A stretch of 64,000 nt of DNA from an uncultured Lachnospiraceae bacterium. GTDB taxonomy: Bacteria > Bacillota > Clostridia > Lachnospirales > Lachnospiraceae. Positions within the stretch are counted from its first letter, which is position 1. Every line of letters starts with the position of its first letter. The translations under genes and the position numbers were made by a program. Below the pieces are notes generated by a model. That model had not been told where the DNA came from. It saw only the letters and a program-made list of their open reading frames with translations, and ran no database searches. This document shows positions 8,233-17,098 of this stretch, piece by piece. The stretch is taken from contig USGU01000001.1 of assembly GCA_900554415.1 (NCBI GenBank), positions 1 through 64,000 of the forward strand, in the 5' to 3' direction.

Positions 8233-8463
8233 ATGAAAAATTTGGTAGAAGTAATTACAAAAGCGCTTGTTGATGAGCCGGAAAATGTTGTAATTACAGA
8301 AAAACACGATGGCAAGACTACGATTATTGAAGTTCGCGTTTCAGATAACGACATGGGCAAGGTAATCGGAAAGCAAGGCCGAATTGCAAAAGCAATCCGT
8401 TCCGTTGTAAAAGCAGCCGCAGCAAAAGAAGATAAAAAAGTTGTAGTTGAAATTATGCAATAG
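8233..8463 (+). CDS. khpA: KH domain RNA-binding protein KhpA
   Basis: A 76-residue single KH-domain protein with the RNA-binding loop GKVIGKQGRIAKAIRSVV. In other Firmicutes KhpA pairs with KhpB and binds many small RNAs and mRNAs, affecting cell elongation. CGGAGGTG precedes the start. It lies between rpsP and rimM, its usual place. Confidence 0.93.
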   Translation: MKNLVEVITKALVDEPENVVITEKHDGKTTIIEVRVSDNDMGKVIGKQGRIAKAIRSVVKAAAAKEDKKVVVEIMQ

Positions 8464-8516
8464 TATGGGTACTAGAAAAGGTTCAATGGACCTTTTTGAC
8501 GTATGCTTGACAGCCA

Positions 8517-8548
8517 AAACCGCAGGTAAGTAATATTATCTGCGGTTT
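8517..8548 (+). other. inverted repeat between khpA and rimM
   Basis: Nine-bp stem AAACCGCAG/CTGCGGTTT with a 14-nt loop, preceded by a smaller hairpin (AAAAGGT/ACCTTTT at 8477-8497). No clean T run follows, so it may be a weak terminator, an mRNA processing site or the start of the rimM leader. The word TTTGTTACTAT occurs twice just downstream (8546-8556 and 8567-8577). Confidence 0.5.
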
Positions 8549-8593
8549 GTTACTATCATCATATATTTGTTACTATAGAAGATGGAGATTTGT

Positions 8594-9106
8594 ATGCAGA
8601 AAGAAGATTATTTACAGGTTGGTGTCATTACCACTACACATGGAATCCGTGGCGAAGTAAAAGTATTTCCCACAACGGATGATCCTGCAAGATTTGAAGA
8701 ATTAGAACATGTCATGCTAGACACCGGACGGGCACTGCTTCCTCTGGAAATTCAGAATGTAAAATACTTCAAACAATATGTCATTCTGAAATTCAAAGGA
8801 ATCGATAATATCAATGACATAGAAAAATATACAAAATGCCCGCTTCTGGTATCCCGTGAGGATGCGGTAGAATTAGAAGAAGATGAGTATTTCATGGCAG
8901 ATATCATCGGTATGACCGTGTATACAGAGGAAGGTGAAAAATTCGGTGAGCTGACCGATATTCTGGAAACCGGTGCAAATGATGTCTATATCATTTCTAC
9001 GGAATCTCATGGAGAAGTATTGATTCCTGCAATCAAAGACTGTATTCTTGATATCGATACAGAAGAAAACAAAATGACTATTCATCTACTGGATGGATTG
9101 ATTTAA
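8594..9106 (+). CDS. rimM: ribosome maturation factor RimM
   Basis: Assembly factor for the 30S head that binds S19. The N-terminal RimM barrel opens LQVGVITTTHGIRGEVKVFP and is followed by the PRC-barrel half (DIIGMTVYTEEGEKFGELTDI and GEVLIPAI). I start at MQKEDYLQVG rather than the ATG 12 nt upstream because ATGGAG is then correctly spaced. The length is 170 residues. It is followed within 12 bp by trmD. Confidence 0.95.
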   Translation: MQKEDYLQVGVITTTHGIRGEVKVFPTTDDPARFEELEHVMLDTGRALLPLEIQNVKYFKQYVILKFKGIDNINDIEKYTKCPLLVSREDAVELEEDEYFMADIIGMTVYTEEGEKFGELTDILETGANDVYIISTESHGEVLIPAIKDCILDIDTEENKMTIHLLDGLI

Positions 9107-9118
9107 GAGGAGAATGCA

Positions 9119-9907
9119 ATGAGATTTGATATCATGACCCTTTTCCCTGAAATGATTATGAATGGACTGGGAACCAGTATCACGGGACGGGCAATGGATA
9201 AAGGCATTCTGGATATCCATGCATGGAATATCCGTGATTATGCATTTAATAAACATAATAGTGTAGATGATTATCCTTATGGAGGCGGTGCAGGTATGCT
9301 CATGCAGGCAGAGCCTGTATATCAGACCTACAAAGCAATCTGTGAAGATGCTCAAGTTTCTGATGAGAAACGTCCGCGCGTCATTTATCTTTCCCCTCAG
9401 GGACAGACCTTTCATCAGCAGATGGCAGAAGAACTGGCAAAAGAAGAACACTTGATTTTACTCTGCGGACATTATGAAGGAATTGACGAACGTGTACTGG
9501 AAGAAATCGTAACAGATTATGTCTCCATTGGCGATTATGTACTGACAGGAGGAGAACTTCCTGCCATGATTATGATTGATGCCATCTCCCGTATGATTCC
9601 GGGAGTTCTGCACAATGACACCTCGGCTGAATTTGAGAGTTTTCAGGACAGCTTATTAGAATATCCGCACTATTCCAGACCAGAAATCTGGCACAACAGA
9701 CAGGTGCCACAGATTCTGTTATCCGGCCATCATGCTAATGTAGAAAAATGGCGTAGGGAACAGTCGGTTATACGGACTGCAAAGTGGCGGCCTGATTTAC
9801 TGGAAAAGGCAGAGCTTACCGATAAAGAACAGCTTCTGGCAGCGGAAATCATAAGTCAGAAAACATCTGAAAATCCAGCACAAAATCTAACAAAAGAAAA
9901 CGAATAA
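9119..9907 (+). CDS. trmD: tRNA (guanine37-N1)-methyltransferase TrmD
   Basis: SPOUT-class methyltransferase that makes m1G37 in tRNA and keeps the reading frame. It begins MRFDIMTLFPEMI and has the trefoil-knot signatures YLSPQGQTF, LLCGHYEGIDERV and YVLTGGELPAM. The length is 262 residues including a polar C-terminal tail (about 20 residues) without motifs. AGAGGAG precedes the start. It is co-transcribed with rimM. Confidence 0.97.
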   Translation: MRFDIMTLFPEMIMNGLGTSITGRAMDKGILDIHAWNIRDYAFNKHNSVDDYPYGGGAGMLMQAEPVYQTYKAICEDAQVSDEKRPRVIYLSPQGQTFHQQMAEELAKEEHLILLCGHYEGIDERVLEEIVTDYVSIGDYVLTGGELPAMIMIDAISRMIPGVLHNDTSAEFESFQDSLLEYPHYSRPEIWHNRQVPQILLSGHHANVEKWRREQSVIRTAKWRPDLLEKAELTDKEQLLAAEIISQKTSENPAQNLTKENE

Positions 9908-9912
9908 ACCAC

Positions 9913-9941
9913 TTGCAAAAGATAAGAAAATATGGTAACAT
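9913..9941 (+). promoter_or_regulatory. putative promoter ahead of rplS
   Basis: TTGCAA, 17 nt, TAACAT with a TGG extension before the -10 box. The roughly 75-nt leader that follows is where an L19 autoregulatory leader is found in many low-GC Gram-positives. I can see a short AGAG/CTCT pairing there but cannot confirm the Rfam structure by eye. Confidence 0.45.
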
Positions 9942-10021
9942 ATAACACGTTGTGAAGAAAGAGATGGTCCTCTGGTACAAAAATGTATTAAGAACGTCAA
10001 AATATGAAGGAGGTCACACAA

Positions 10022-10369
10022 ATGAACGAAATTATTAAGAATATCGAAACAGCACAGTTAAAAGAAAATGCTCCAGAATTCAGAGTTGGTGATACTGTAA
10101 AAGTTTACGGTAAAATCAAAGAAGGAAACCGCGAAAGAATTCAGGTTTTTGAAGGAACTGTTTTAAAAAGACAGGGCGGTGGAGTTAGAGAAACATTTAC
10201 AGTAAGAAAGTTCTCTAATGGTGTAGGCGTTGAAAAGACATGGCCAGTACACTCACCAAACGTTGAAAAAGTAGAAGTTGTCCGCAGAGGTAAAGTAAGA
10301 CGTGCAAAACTTAACTACTTAAGAGGACGCGTTGGTAAGAAAGCAAAAGTAAAAGAATTAGTAAAATAG
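10022..10369 (+). CDS. rplS: 50S ribosomal protein L19
   Basis: Large-subunit protein at the 30S/50S interface. Typical segments are FRVGDTVKVYGKIKEGNRERIQ, FEGTVLKRQGGGVRETFTVRK and a C-terminal LNYLRGRVGKKAKVKE. I start at MNEIIKNIE, with GAAGGAGGTC upstream. The length is 115 residues. A terminator follows directly. Confidence 0.97.
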   Translation: MNEIIKNIETAQLKENAPEFRVGDTVKVYGKIKEGNRERIQVFEGTVLKRQGGGVRETFTVRKFSNGVGVEKTWPVHSPNVEKVEVVRRGKVRRAKLNYLRGRVGKKAKVKELVK

Positions 10370-10382
10370 TAAATGGATGCGA

Positions 10383-10417
10383 GGGACAAATACAATCTGG
10401 TACTTGTCCCTTTTCTT
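10383..10417 (+). terminator. terminator of rplS
   Basis: GGGACAA/TTGTCCC stem extended by three further pairs past one mismatch, followed by TTTTCTT. Confidence 0.8.
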
Positions 10418-10471
10418 AATTTGAGATATAGTAAGGATATTAGCAGAACACTACAACCAAAGAGGTAACAT

Positions 10472-11047
10472 ATGCGCGGAGAATTGAGGTTCGGAAAAGA
10501 AACACGCCGCCGGAGCTGGGACTGGGTGCCAGGTGCGCTAAAATTATTTTTTCAAATAGGAATCGTCTGTTTTTTTGCTTTTGTTTTTGTCTGGTATTTC
10601 GGACAGAAAACAAGTAACATCGGTGATTCTATGAATCCGGTATTAAAGAACGGAGATGTTGTTCTTGTGGACCGCTTCCGGTACGATGCCAGTTCACCAA
10701 GGCGAGGGGATATTATCGTTTTTAAGCCCAATGGAAACGAACACCTTCATTCCTATATCAAACGGATTATCGGGCTTCCGGGCGAAACCGTACAGATTAA
10801 AGATGGCGTGATTTATATTAATGGAAAAGAATTAGAAGAAAAATACACCACCACAGAGATTACAGATGCCGGTCTGGCAGAAGAAGCGGTAAAGCTCACT
10901 GGTGACGAATATTTTGTGCTTGGTGATAATCGTCAGGTCAGTGACGACAGCCGTTCGTCTGATATTGGTAACGTAAAGCGTTCCGAATTCGAAGGGAAGG
11001 CGTGGTTTATTATATCGCCCAAATCCCGGATGGGACGAATCAAATAA
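10472..11047 (+). CDS. lepB: type I signal peptidase (first copy)
   Basis: Membrane-bound serine protease that removes signal peptides outside the membrane. One N-terminal membrane segment (about residues 22-43) is followed by the catalytic Ser53 in GDSMNP, the catalytic Lys97 in YIKRIIGLPGE and the conserved GDNR..SDDSR box. The length of 191 residues is the Gram-positive SipS form. It starts a run with rbgA, a second signal peptidase and rnhB. The ribosome binding site is AAGAGGTAA. Confidence 0.95.
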   Translation: MRGELRFGKETRRRSWDWVPGALKLFFQIGIVCFFAFVFVWYFGQKTSNIGDSMNPVLKNGDVVLVDRFRYDASSPRRGDIIVFKPNGNEHLHSYIKRIIGLPGETVQIKDGVIYINGKELEEKYTTTEITDAGLAEEAVKLTGDEYFVLGDNRQVSDDSRSSDIGNVKRSEFEGKAWFIISPKSRMGRIK

Positions 11048-11063
11048 AAGAGGAGAACAGTAT

Positions 11064-11921
11064 ATGAATTTTCAGTGGTATCCTGGTCATATGACAAAAG
11101 CAAAGCGTATGATGCAGGAAAACATCAAATTAATTGACCTTGTCATCGAGCTTGTAGATGCAAGGATTCCCATGAGCAGCCGTAATCCGGATATTGATGA
11201 GCTTGGGAAAAATAAAGCAAGACTGATTCTGCTTAATAAATCAGATTTAGCAGATGACAAACAAACCGATGCATGGATGCAGTATTTTAAAGAAAAAGGA
11301 TATTCCGTAGTGAAGGTAAATGCCCGCAAAAACGGTGGTTTGAAATCCATCCACGGAGTCATTCAGGAAGCCTGTAAGGAAAAGATTGAACGTGACAGAA
11401 AACGTGGTATCTTAAACCGTCCTGTCCGCGCCATGGTTGTCGGCATTCCAAATGTAGGAAAATCCACATTTATCAATTCCCTTGCAGGAAAAGCCTGCGC
11501 CAAAACAGGAAATAAACCGGGTGTCACAAAGGGCAAACAATGGATTCGTCTGAACAAGAATGTAGAATTATTAGATACACCGGGTATTCTCTGGCCGAAA
11601 TTCGAAGACCAGTCCGTTGGCTTAAAACTGGCATTTATTGGTTCCATCAAAGACGATATTATGAATCTGGAAGAACTTGCAGCTGAACTGATTCATACAC
11701 TTACCGATAATTATCCGGGAATTCTTCAGGAAAAATACGGAATTACCGAACATGGAAATCCGTATCTTTGTCTGGAAGAAATTGCAAAGAACCGTCATTG
11801 TCTAGTGCGGGGAAATGAACTGGATATGAACAAAGCAGCTATTTTATTGCTCGATGACTTCCGAAACGGAAGAATCGGACGCATTACATTAGAATTTCCA
11901 GAGGAGTATGAACATGAATAA
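11064..11921 (+). CDS. ylqF: ribosome biogenesis GTPase YlqF/RbgA
   Basis: Circularly permuted GTPase that completes late 50S assembly. It opens with the family hallmark MNFQWYPGHMTKAKRMM. The G motifs come in permuted order: NKSD near residue 59, the P-loop GIPNVGKST near 128, then DTPG. The length is 285 residues. It overlaps the second signal peptidase and is preceded by AGAGGAG. RbgA next to signal peptidase and rnhB is an old Firmicute arrangement. Confidence 0.96.
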   Translation: MNFQWYPGHMTKAKRMMQENIKLIDLVIELVDARIPMSSRNPDIDELGKNKARLILLNKSDLADDKQTDAWMQYFKEKGYSVVKVNARKNGGLKSIHGVIQEACKEKIERDRKRGILNRPVRAMVVGIPNVGKSTFINSLAGKACAKTGNKPGVTKGKQWIRLNKNVELLDTPGILWPKFEDQSVGLKLAFIGSIKDDIMNLEELAAELIHTLTDNYPGILQEKYGITEHGNPYLCLEEIAKNRHCLVRGNELDMNKAAILLLDDFRNGRIGRITLEFPEEYEHE

Positions 11922-12474
11922 TACAGAAAACACAGCGCCAAAAGGATTTCTGCGCGAAGCGCTTGGATGGGTGCTTTATATTTTACTGATTATCGGAATT
12001 ACTTATTTGATTATTACTTTCGTAGGACAACGCACTAAGGTGGACGGTCATTCCATGGAACCGACTCTTTCCGATGGTGATAACCTGATTGTAGACAAAT
12101 TGTCTTACCGGTTCCGTGACCCGCAGCGATATGACATTATTGTATTTCCATACAAGCATGCACAAAACACTTATTATATTAAACGAATTATCGCCCTTCC
12201 AGGTGAAACGGTTCAGGTAAAGGATGGAGAAGTCTATATCAACGGAGAACTTCTTGGCGAAACCTACGGAGCCGAACCTATGACAAATAGTGGAATCGCA
12301 GAAAATCCAATTACGCTTGGGGAAAATGAATATTTTGTACTTGGTGATAACCGTAACCACAGCGCTGACAGCCGTGACCCAAGTGTAGGCATTCTGACAA
12401 GGGATGATTTAATCGGAAGAGCATGGGTCCGCATTTTCCCATTTAACAAAATAGGAGTGATCAGGCATGAGTAA
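11914..12474 (+). CDS. lepB: type I signal peptidase (second copy)
   Basis: Second SipS-type signal peptidase in the same operon. It has a membrane segment at about residues 18-38, catalytic Ser47 in GHSMEPT, catalytic Lys90 in YIKRIIALPGE and GDNRNHSADSR. I prefer the second of two close ATGs because GAGGAG is then 7 nt upstream. The start lies inside the end of rbgA and the end overlaps rnhB by 8 bp, so translation is coupled across three genes. It is divergent enough from the first copy to suggest different substrate preference, which is inference. Confidence 0.95.
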   Translation: MNNTENTAPKGFLREALGWVLYILLIIGITYLIITFVGQRTKVDGHSMEPTLSDGDNLIVDKLSYRFRDPQRYDIIVFPYKHAQNTYYIKRIIALPGETVQVKDGEVYINGELLGETYGAEPMTNSGIAENPITLGENEYFVLGDNRNHSADSRDPSVGILTRDDLIGRAWVRIFPFNKIGVIRHE

Positions 12475-13240
12475 ACAGACGGTCCACAGTAAAAGTATTC
12501 ATGATATTGAATCTGAATTACAGGGCTGCACGGGAGACAGAACCGGTTTATACCAGCTTTATGCTTCAGATGAACGCACCGGGGTTCAGAAATTACTTGC
12601 AAAATATAAAAAGCAGGATGAGAAACTTGCATCTGAACGTCTCCGCATCCAGAAAATGCGTACCTATGAAGAAAAATATCATGATTATGAGTATATCTGC
12701 GGAATTGACGAAGTAGGACGAGGGCCTTTGGCCGGTCCCGTTGTGGCAGGTGCAGTGATTCTCCCAAAAGATTGCGAAATTCTATATATCAACGATTCCA
12801 AACAGCTTTCTGCCAAGAAGAGAGAAGAACTTTGTGAAGAAATCAAGGCAAAAGCAATTGCCATTGGAATCGGAATTGTCAGTCCTGCCAAAATTGATGA
12901 AATAAATATTCTACAGGCTACTTATATGGCAATGCGGGAAGCTATCAGCAACCTTTCCGTTACCCCACAAGCGCTGCTGAATGACGCAGTCACTATCCCG
13001 GAGGTTACGATTCCACAGGTTCCGATTATCAAAGGAGATGCGAAAAGTGTTTCCATTGCAGCCGCAAGTATTGTAGCGAAAGTAACCAGAGACCATTTAA
13101 TGGAAGAATATGACAAAGTTCTGCCGGGATATGGATTTGCAAGCAATAAGGGGTATGGGTCTGCTGAGCATATTGCTGCTCTAAAAGAACTGGGTCCGAC
13201 CCCGATTCACCGAACAACCTTTATCAAAAATTTTGTATAA
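12467..13240 (+). CDS. rnhB: ribonuclease HII
   Basis: Removes ribonucleotides and RNA from RNA/DNA hybrids. Residues 1-75 are an extra N-terminal domain found in many Firmicute RNase HII proteins. The catalytic domain follows with GIDEVGRGPLAGPVV (Asp and Glu), LLNDAV (Asp) and TRDHLM (Asp), and PGYGFASNKGYG near the end. The length is 257 residues. It overlaps the second signal peptidase. Confidence 0.96.
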   Translation: MSKQTVHSKSIHDIESELQGCTGDRTGLYQLYASDERTGVQKLLAKYKKQDEKLASERLRIQKMRTYEEKYHDYEYICGIDEVGRGPLAGPVVAGAVILPKDCEILYINDSKQLSAKKREELCEEIKAKAIAIGIGIVSPAKIDEINILQATYMAMREAISNLSVTPQALLNDAVTIPEVTIPQVPIIKGDAKSVSIAAASIVAKVTRDHLMEEYDKVLPGYGFASNKGYGSAEHIAALKELGPTPIHRTTFIKNFV

Positions 13241-13292
13241 AATTAATGTTTATGGTTCAATTTTAAATGCGTGAGAATTCAGACCAGATTTT

Positions 13293-13658
13293 ATGCAACA
13301 GATACATAATACACGCCAGACGGGATTCGCTTACGAGCGTCTGGCTGGTTCTTATTTAGAAAAACAAGGCTATCGGATTCTGGAATACAATTTCCAATGC
13401 CGGTACGCTGAAATCGACATTATAGCAGAAGATGGAAACTGCCTTATTTTCTGCGAAGTAAAATACCGAAAAGGAACAGACATGATGCGTTCTTTAGAGG
13501 CTGTCAACATCCGAAAGCAGCAACGAATTTCCCGTGCAGCTCTTTTTTATATAAGCAGGAAATGTTTCATGGGAATTCCATGCAGATTTGATGTGATTGG
13601 TATCACCGATACACAGATTCGGCATATAAAAAACGCATTTTATTACACTGGAGGTTAA
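13293..13658 (+). CDS. yraN: YraN family protein (UPF0102)
   Basis: Small protein with a predicted endonuclease-like fold, usually found beside rnhB. It has the family pattern GFAYERLAGSYLEKQGYRIL, then YAEIDIIAEDG and FCEVKYRKG, which gives the D..E-x-K cluster of the nuclease superfamily. The length is 121 residues. No good ribosome binding site precedes the ATG, so the start is the weakest part of this call. Confidence 0.88.
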   Translation: MQQIHNTRQTGFAYERLAGSYLEKQGYRILEYNFQCRYAEIDIIAEDGNCLIFCEVKYRKGTDMMRSLEAVNIRKQQRISRAALFYISRKCFMGIPCRFDVIGITDTQIRHIKNAFYYTGG

Positions 13659-13659
13659 T

Positions 13660-14517
13660 ATGAATTTAGATTTTCATTATAAAAACACGAATCCCATATT
13701 TTCCATAAAGCAAAATGAAGACACCCCTGTACTGCAATTTTCTATTTTTAATCAGACAGATATGGTGAATCACGGATTTTCTACCCGCCTTGGCGGTGTC
13801 AGCACTGGAATATATGCAAGTATGAACCTTGGTCAGTCCCGCGGAGATGACCCGGAAAAAGTACAGGAAAATTATCGGATCATTGCAGACACCATCGGTG
13901 TTTCTACCGGACAAATGGTCTGCTCGGATCAGACACATACTACAAACGTGAAAGTTGTAACCGGTGAAGATGCCGGGAAGGGGCTCCTGAAACCAAAGGA
14001 TTATCAGGATATTGACGGACTGATTACAAATGTTCCCGGCTTATGTCTGGTAACTTACTATGCTGATTGTGTTCCGCTTTTATTTCTTGACCCGGTTCAG
14101 AAGGTCATTGCTTCCAGTCACTCAGGCTGGCGTGGAACCGTAGGACATATGGGCGAAATAACAATTCAGAAAATGCAGAACGAATTTGGCTGCAGGCCGG
14201 AACATATCCTGGCCGCAATCGGGCCCTCCATCTGTCAGTACTGTTACGAAGTAAGTGAAGATGTCATTTTACAGTTCCAACAGTCCTTTCCGGAAACAAT
14301 CTGGCCGGACTTGTATTACCGGAAAGAGAACGGAAAATATCAGTTAAATCTCTGGAAGGCGAACGAATGGATTCTGTTAAATTCCGGTATTTTACCAGAA
14401 CACCTGGCAGTGACAAACCTGTGTACCTGCTGCAATTCTGAGTTGCTGTTTTCACATCGGGCTTCCCATGGAAAACGTGGAACATTAGCCGCATTCCTGG
14501 CACTGAAGGAGGAATGA
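13660..14517 (+). CDS. pgeF: peptidoglycan editing factor PgeF / polyphenol oxidase family
   Basis: Member of the YfiH/YlmD family (DUF152). In E. coli the homologue corrects misplaced residues in peptidoglycan precursors; older annotation calls it a laccase-like oxidase. Family marks are FSTRLGGVSTGIYASMNLG, DQTHTTNV, YYADCVPLLFLDP, SSHSGWRGT and GPSICQYCYEV, supplying the His and Cys metal or catalytic residues. The length is 285 residues. CTGGAGG precedes the start, and its stop overlaps the ribosome binding region of the next gene. Confidence 0.9.
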   Translation: MNLDFHYKNTNPIFSIKQNEDTPVLQFSIFNQTDMVNHGFSTRLGGVSTGIYASMNLGQSRGDDPEKVQENYRIIADTIGVSTGQMVCSDQTHTTNVKVVTGEDAGKGLLKPKDYQDIDGLITNVPGLCLVTYYADCVPLLFLDPVQKVIASSHSGWRGTVGHMGEITIQKMQNEFGCRPEHILAAIGPSICQYCYEVSEDVILQFQQSFPETIWPDLYYRKENGKYQLNLWKANEWILLNSGILPEHLAVTNLCTCCNSELLFSHRASHGKRGTLAAFLALKEE

Positions 14518-14519
14518 TC

Positions 14520-15350
14520 ATGACAGAACTGGAAAATAATATTCAGAGCCTTGTTGATACCAAAAGCAGTATTCTGCTCCGGTTTGGGAGCAAAGTCCTG
14601 TTGGTAATCATCATTTTTATCATTGGACACAAATTAATCGGATGGGTGAGGAAGCTGGTACAGCGTTCTATGGAACATGCAAATACAGATGCTGGAATCC
14701 GTCAGTTTGCCGACTCTCTGTTAAAATACGGACTTCATATTATGCTTGTCGTTGTGTTGGCGAACAGCCTTGGAATTGAATCTACATCCATGGCTGCGCT
14801 CGTAGCATCCGGTGGTATGACTGTCAGTCTTGCCATGCAGGGAAGTCTTTCCAATCTGGCCGGCGGTATTCTGATTCTAACCCTGAAGCCTTTTGTGGTA
14901 GGGGATTACATTATCGAAGATACCCATAAAAATGAGGGTACCGTGAAGGAAATACAGATTTTTTACACTAAACTGGCAACCATCGATAATAAGACTATCG
15001 TCATTCCAAATGGTGCACTTGCAAATAACAGTCTGACAAACGTAACGGCCAAGGAATACAGACAGTTAGATTTGAGAGTGGATATTTCCTATGATTCTGA
15101 TTTAAAAAAGGCCAAACAGCTTTTACAGGGAATTTTAGAAAATGACCCATCCATTGTTTCAGACAAAGAAATAAATGTTTTTGTCGATAATTTAGGTGAC
15201 AGTTCCGTTGTAATCGGACTCCGGGCATGGGTTAAGACCGAAGAGTACTGGGAAAGCAGATGGCGTATTTTAGAAAATGTGAAGCTGACACTGGATGAAA
15301 ACCAGATTGAAATTCCTTATAATCAGCTTCAGGTGCATTTAGATAATTAA
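14520..15350 (+). CDS. small-conductance mechanosensitive channel (MscS family)
   Basis: Inner-membrane channel that opens under membrane tension and protects against hypo-osmotic shock. Three membrane segments occupy about residues 20-110, the third being the Gly/Ala-rich pore helix (ALVASGGMTVSLAMQGSLSNLAGGI). A cytoplasmic beta domain (VGDYI, VKEIQIFYTKLATIDNKTIVIPNG) and an alpha/beta tail follow. The length is 276 residues. AAGGAGG sits 7 nt before the chosen ATG; another ATG 6 nt upstream overlaps the previous stop. Confidence 0.93.
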   Translation: MTELENNIQSLVDTKSSILLRFGSKVLLVIIIFIIGHKLIGWVRKLVQRSMEHANTDAGIRQFADSLLKYGLHIMLVVVLANSLGIESTSMAALVASGGMTVSLAMQGSLSNLAGGILILTLKPFVVGDYIIEDTHKNEGTVKEIQIFYTKLATIDNKTIVIPNGALANNSLTNVTAKEYRQLDLRVDISYDSDLKKAKQLLQGILENDPSIVSDKEINVFVDNLGDSSVVIGLRAWVKTEEYWESRWRILENVKLTLDENQIEIPYNQLQVHLDN

Positions 15351-15366
15351 TTTAAAGGCAAATCAT

Positions 15367-15396
15367 TTGACAACATAGATGGATTGTCGATATAAT
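15367..15396 (+). promoter_or_regulatory. sigma-A promoter of the rsmD-coaD operon
   Basis: TTGACA, an 18-nt spacer and a perfect TATAAT, ending 26 nt before the rsmD start. Confidence 0.8.
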
Positions 15397-15422
15397 GAGA
15401 CAGAAAAGGAAGTTTGATTACT

Positions 15423-15977
15423 ATGAGAGTCATTGCAGGAACTGCACGCAGCATACAACTGAAGACCATAGAAGGGATGGATACCAGACCCACTACGGAC
15501 CGCATTAAAGAAACTTTATTCAATATGATTGCACATGGATTATGTGACTGCAGATTTCTGGATTTGTTTTCCGGAAGTGGCGCCATTGGAATCGAAGCCC
15601 TAAGCAGAGGAGCCGAAACAGCCGTATTTGTCGAAAAAAATCCAAAAGCAACCACATGTATTCAGGAAAATCTGAGTAAAACAAGATTGTCTGGGCATGC
15701 AACGGTCATGAATACAGATGTTCTGTCTGCTTTGCGACGCTTAGATGGAAAGAAGACCTTTGATTATGTATTTATGGATCCGCCATACAATCATGAACTG
15801 GAAAAACAGGTACTGGGATATCTGGCGGCATCCACTCTTCTTGAGCCGGATGCATTGATTATTGTGGAAGCATCACTAGAAACAGATTTTTCTTATCTGG
15901 AAGAACTTGGTTATTCCCTTATTAAGCGAAAAGAATATAAAACAAATGCACATATTTTTTTGGAAAGAAAGAGGTAG
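15423..15977 (+). CDS. rsmD: 16S rRNA (guanine966-N2)-methyltransferase RsmD
   Basis: SAM-dependent methyltransferase acting on assembled 30S particles. It has the family start MRVIAGTARS, RPTTDRIKETLFNM, SAM motif I LDLFSGSGAIGIEALSRGA and the catalytic DPPY (MDPPYNHEL). The length is 184 residues. I chose MRVIAG over an ATG 9 nt upstream because it matches the family and the AGGAAG spacing. Two bases separate it from coaD. Confidence 0.96.
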   Translation: MRVIAGTARSIQLKTIEGMDTRPTTDRIKETLFNMIAHGLCDCRFLDLFSGSGAIGIEALSRGAETAVFVEKNPKATTCIQENLSKTRLSGHATVMNTDVLSALRRLDGKKTFDYVFMDPPYNHELEKQVLGYLAASTLLEPDALIIVEASLETDFSYLEELGYSLIKRKEYKTNAHIFLERKR

Positions 15978-15979
15978 CA

Positions 15980-16468
15980 ATGTTAAGAGGAATTTATCCC
16001 GGAAGCTTTGACCCGGTCACTCTTGGACACGTAGATATTATTAAAAGAGGAAGCCACATCACGGATGAACTGATTGTGGGAGTTCTTCGTAATAACGCAA
16101 AAATGCCGTTGTTTTCTGTAGAAGAACGTGTTAAAATGTTAGAGGAAGTGACGAAAGACCTTCCAAATGTAAAAATTATTCCGTTTGACGGATTACTTGT
16201 CGATTTTGTCAGAGACATGGATGCATCCGTTGTTATCCGTGGACTTCGTGCTATTACTGATTTTGAATACGAATTGCAGATGGCCCAGACCAATTACAAG
16301 CTGGCACCGGATGTGGAATACATTTTCCTTCCGACCAATCTGCAATATTCATACTTAAGTTCATCTATGGTAAAAGAAGTTGCAGCTTTCGGGGGTGATA
16401 TTTCCAATTTTGTTCCCGATATGCTGATTGACGAAATCGCAGAAAAGTACCGCAATAACCAGCGGTAA
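15980..16468 (+). CDS. coaD: phosphopantetheine adenylyltransferase
   Basis: Fourth step of coenzyme A synthesis, turning 4'-phosphopantetheine and ATP into dephospho-CoA. The nucleotidyltransferase motif is GSFDPVTLGHVDI, with VVIRGLRAITDFEYELQMA and the late YSYLSSSMVKE as expected. The length of 162 residues is standard. AAAGAGGTAGC precedes the start. Coupled with rsmD, as in most Firmicutes. Confidence 0.97.
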   Translation: MLRGIYPGSFDPVTLGHVDIIKRGSHITDELIVGVLRNNAKMPLFSVEERVKMLEEVTKDLPNVKIIPFDGLLVDFVRDMDASVVIRGLRAITDFEYELQMAQTNYKLAPDVEYIFLPTNLQYSYLSSSMVKEVAAFGGDISNFVPDMLIDEIAEKYRNNQR

Positions 16469-16483
16469 GAAGGAGAGTGTAAA

Positions 16484-17077
16484 ATGAGCAGCCGTATTGA
16501 ACAGATTATTGAAGAAATTGAAGAGTACATTGACAGTTGCAAATTTCAGCCATTGTCAACGACTAAGATTATTGTAAACAAAGACCAGATAGACGAACTT
16601 CTCCGCGAATTGCGTATGAAGACTCCGGATGAAATCAAGCGTTATCAGAAGATTATCGCAAATAAGGACGCTATTTTAGCTGATGCACAGGCAAAGGCAG
16701 AAAGCATGTTAGAAGAAGCACAGGTTCAGACTAATGAGCTTGTCAGCGAGCACGAGATTATGCAGCAGGCATATGCTCAGGCAAACGAAATTGTTATGGC
16801 AGCTACTGAGCAGGCACAGCAGATTTTGGATAATGCCACAAGCGATGCCAATGACATCCGTATCGGAGCAATCCAGTATACAGATGACTTGCTTGCAAAT
16901 GCAGAAAGCATTATCGGTCATACACTTGACAGCTATACGACCAAGTATGACAGCCTTGTAAATTCCCTTCAGGAATGTTATAATGTTGTCAGAAATAATC
17001 GTGCAGAATTAGATGTTCCGGATAAGTCTTCCCGTGGACTGGAGGCAGAATTCGGTCAGGACGGTACACAGGCATAA
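16484..17077 (+). CDS. coiled-coil protein (labelled vacuolar H+-ATPase subunit H family)
   Basis: A 197-residue protein that is almost wholly coiled coil, rich in Ala, Glu and Gln (ADAQAKAESMLEEAQ, ATEQAQQILDNAT). Its style is that of DivIVA/SepF-associated or ATP-synthase-b-like stalks. Homologues in Lachnospiraceae often carry the label vacuolar family H+-ATPase subunit H, which I doubt reflects function because no ATPase operon is present. It follows coaD by 15 bp with an AGGAGAG site. A cell-division or envelope scaffold is possible but unproven. Confidence 0.75.
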   Translation: MSSRIEQIIEEIEEYIDSCKFQPLSTTKIIVNKDQIDELLRELRMKTPDEIKRYQKIIANKDAILADAQAKAESMLEEAQVQTNELVSEHEIMQQAYAQANEIVMAATEQAQQILDNATSDANDIRIGAIQYTDDLLANAESIIGHTLDSYTTKYDSLVNSLQECYNVVRNNRAELDVPDKSSRGLEAEFGQDGTQA

Positions 17078-17098
17078 GGGGAGAGATGCAAGTGTATT

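Noticed and set aside
9942..10021. A confident L19 leader call
   Set aside because: The position is right, but I could pair only a short AGAG/CTCT stem and cannot confirm the consensus.
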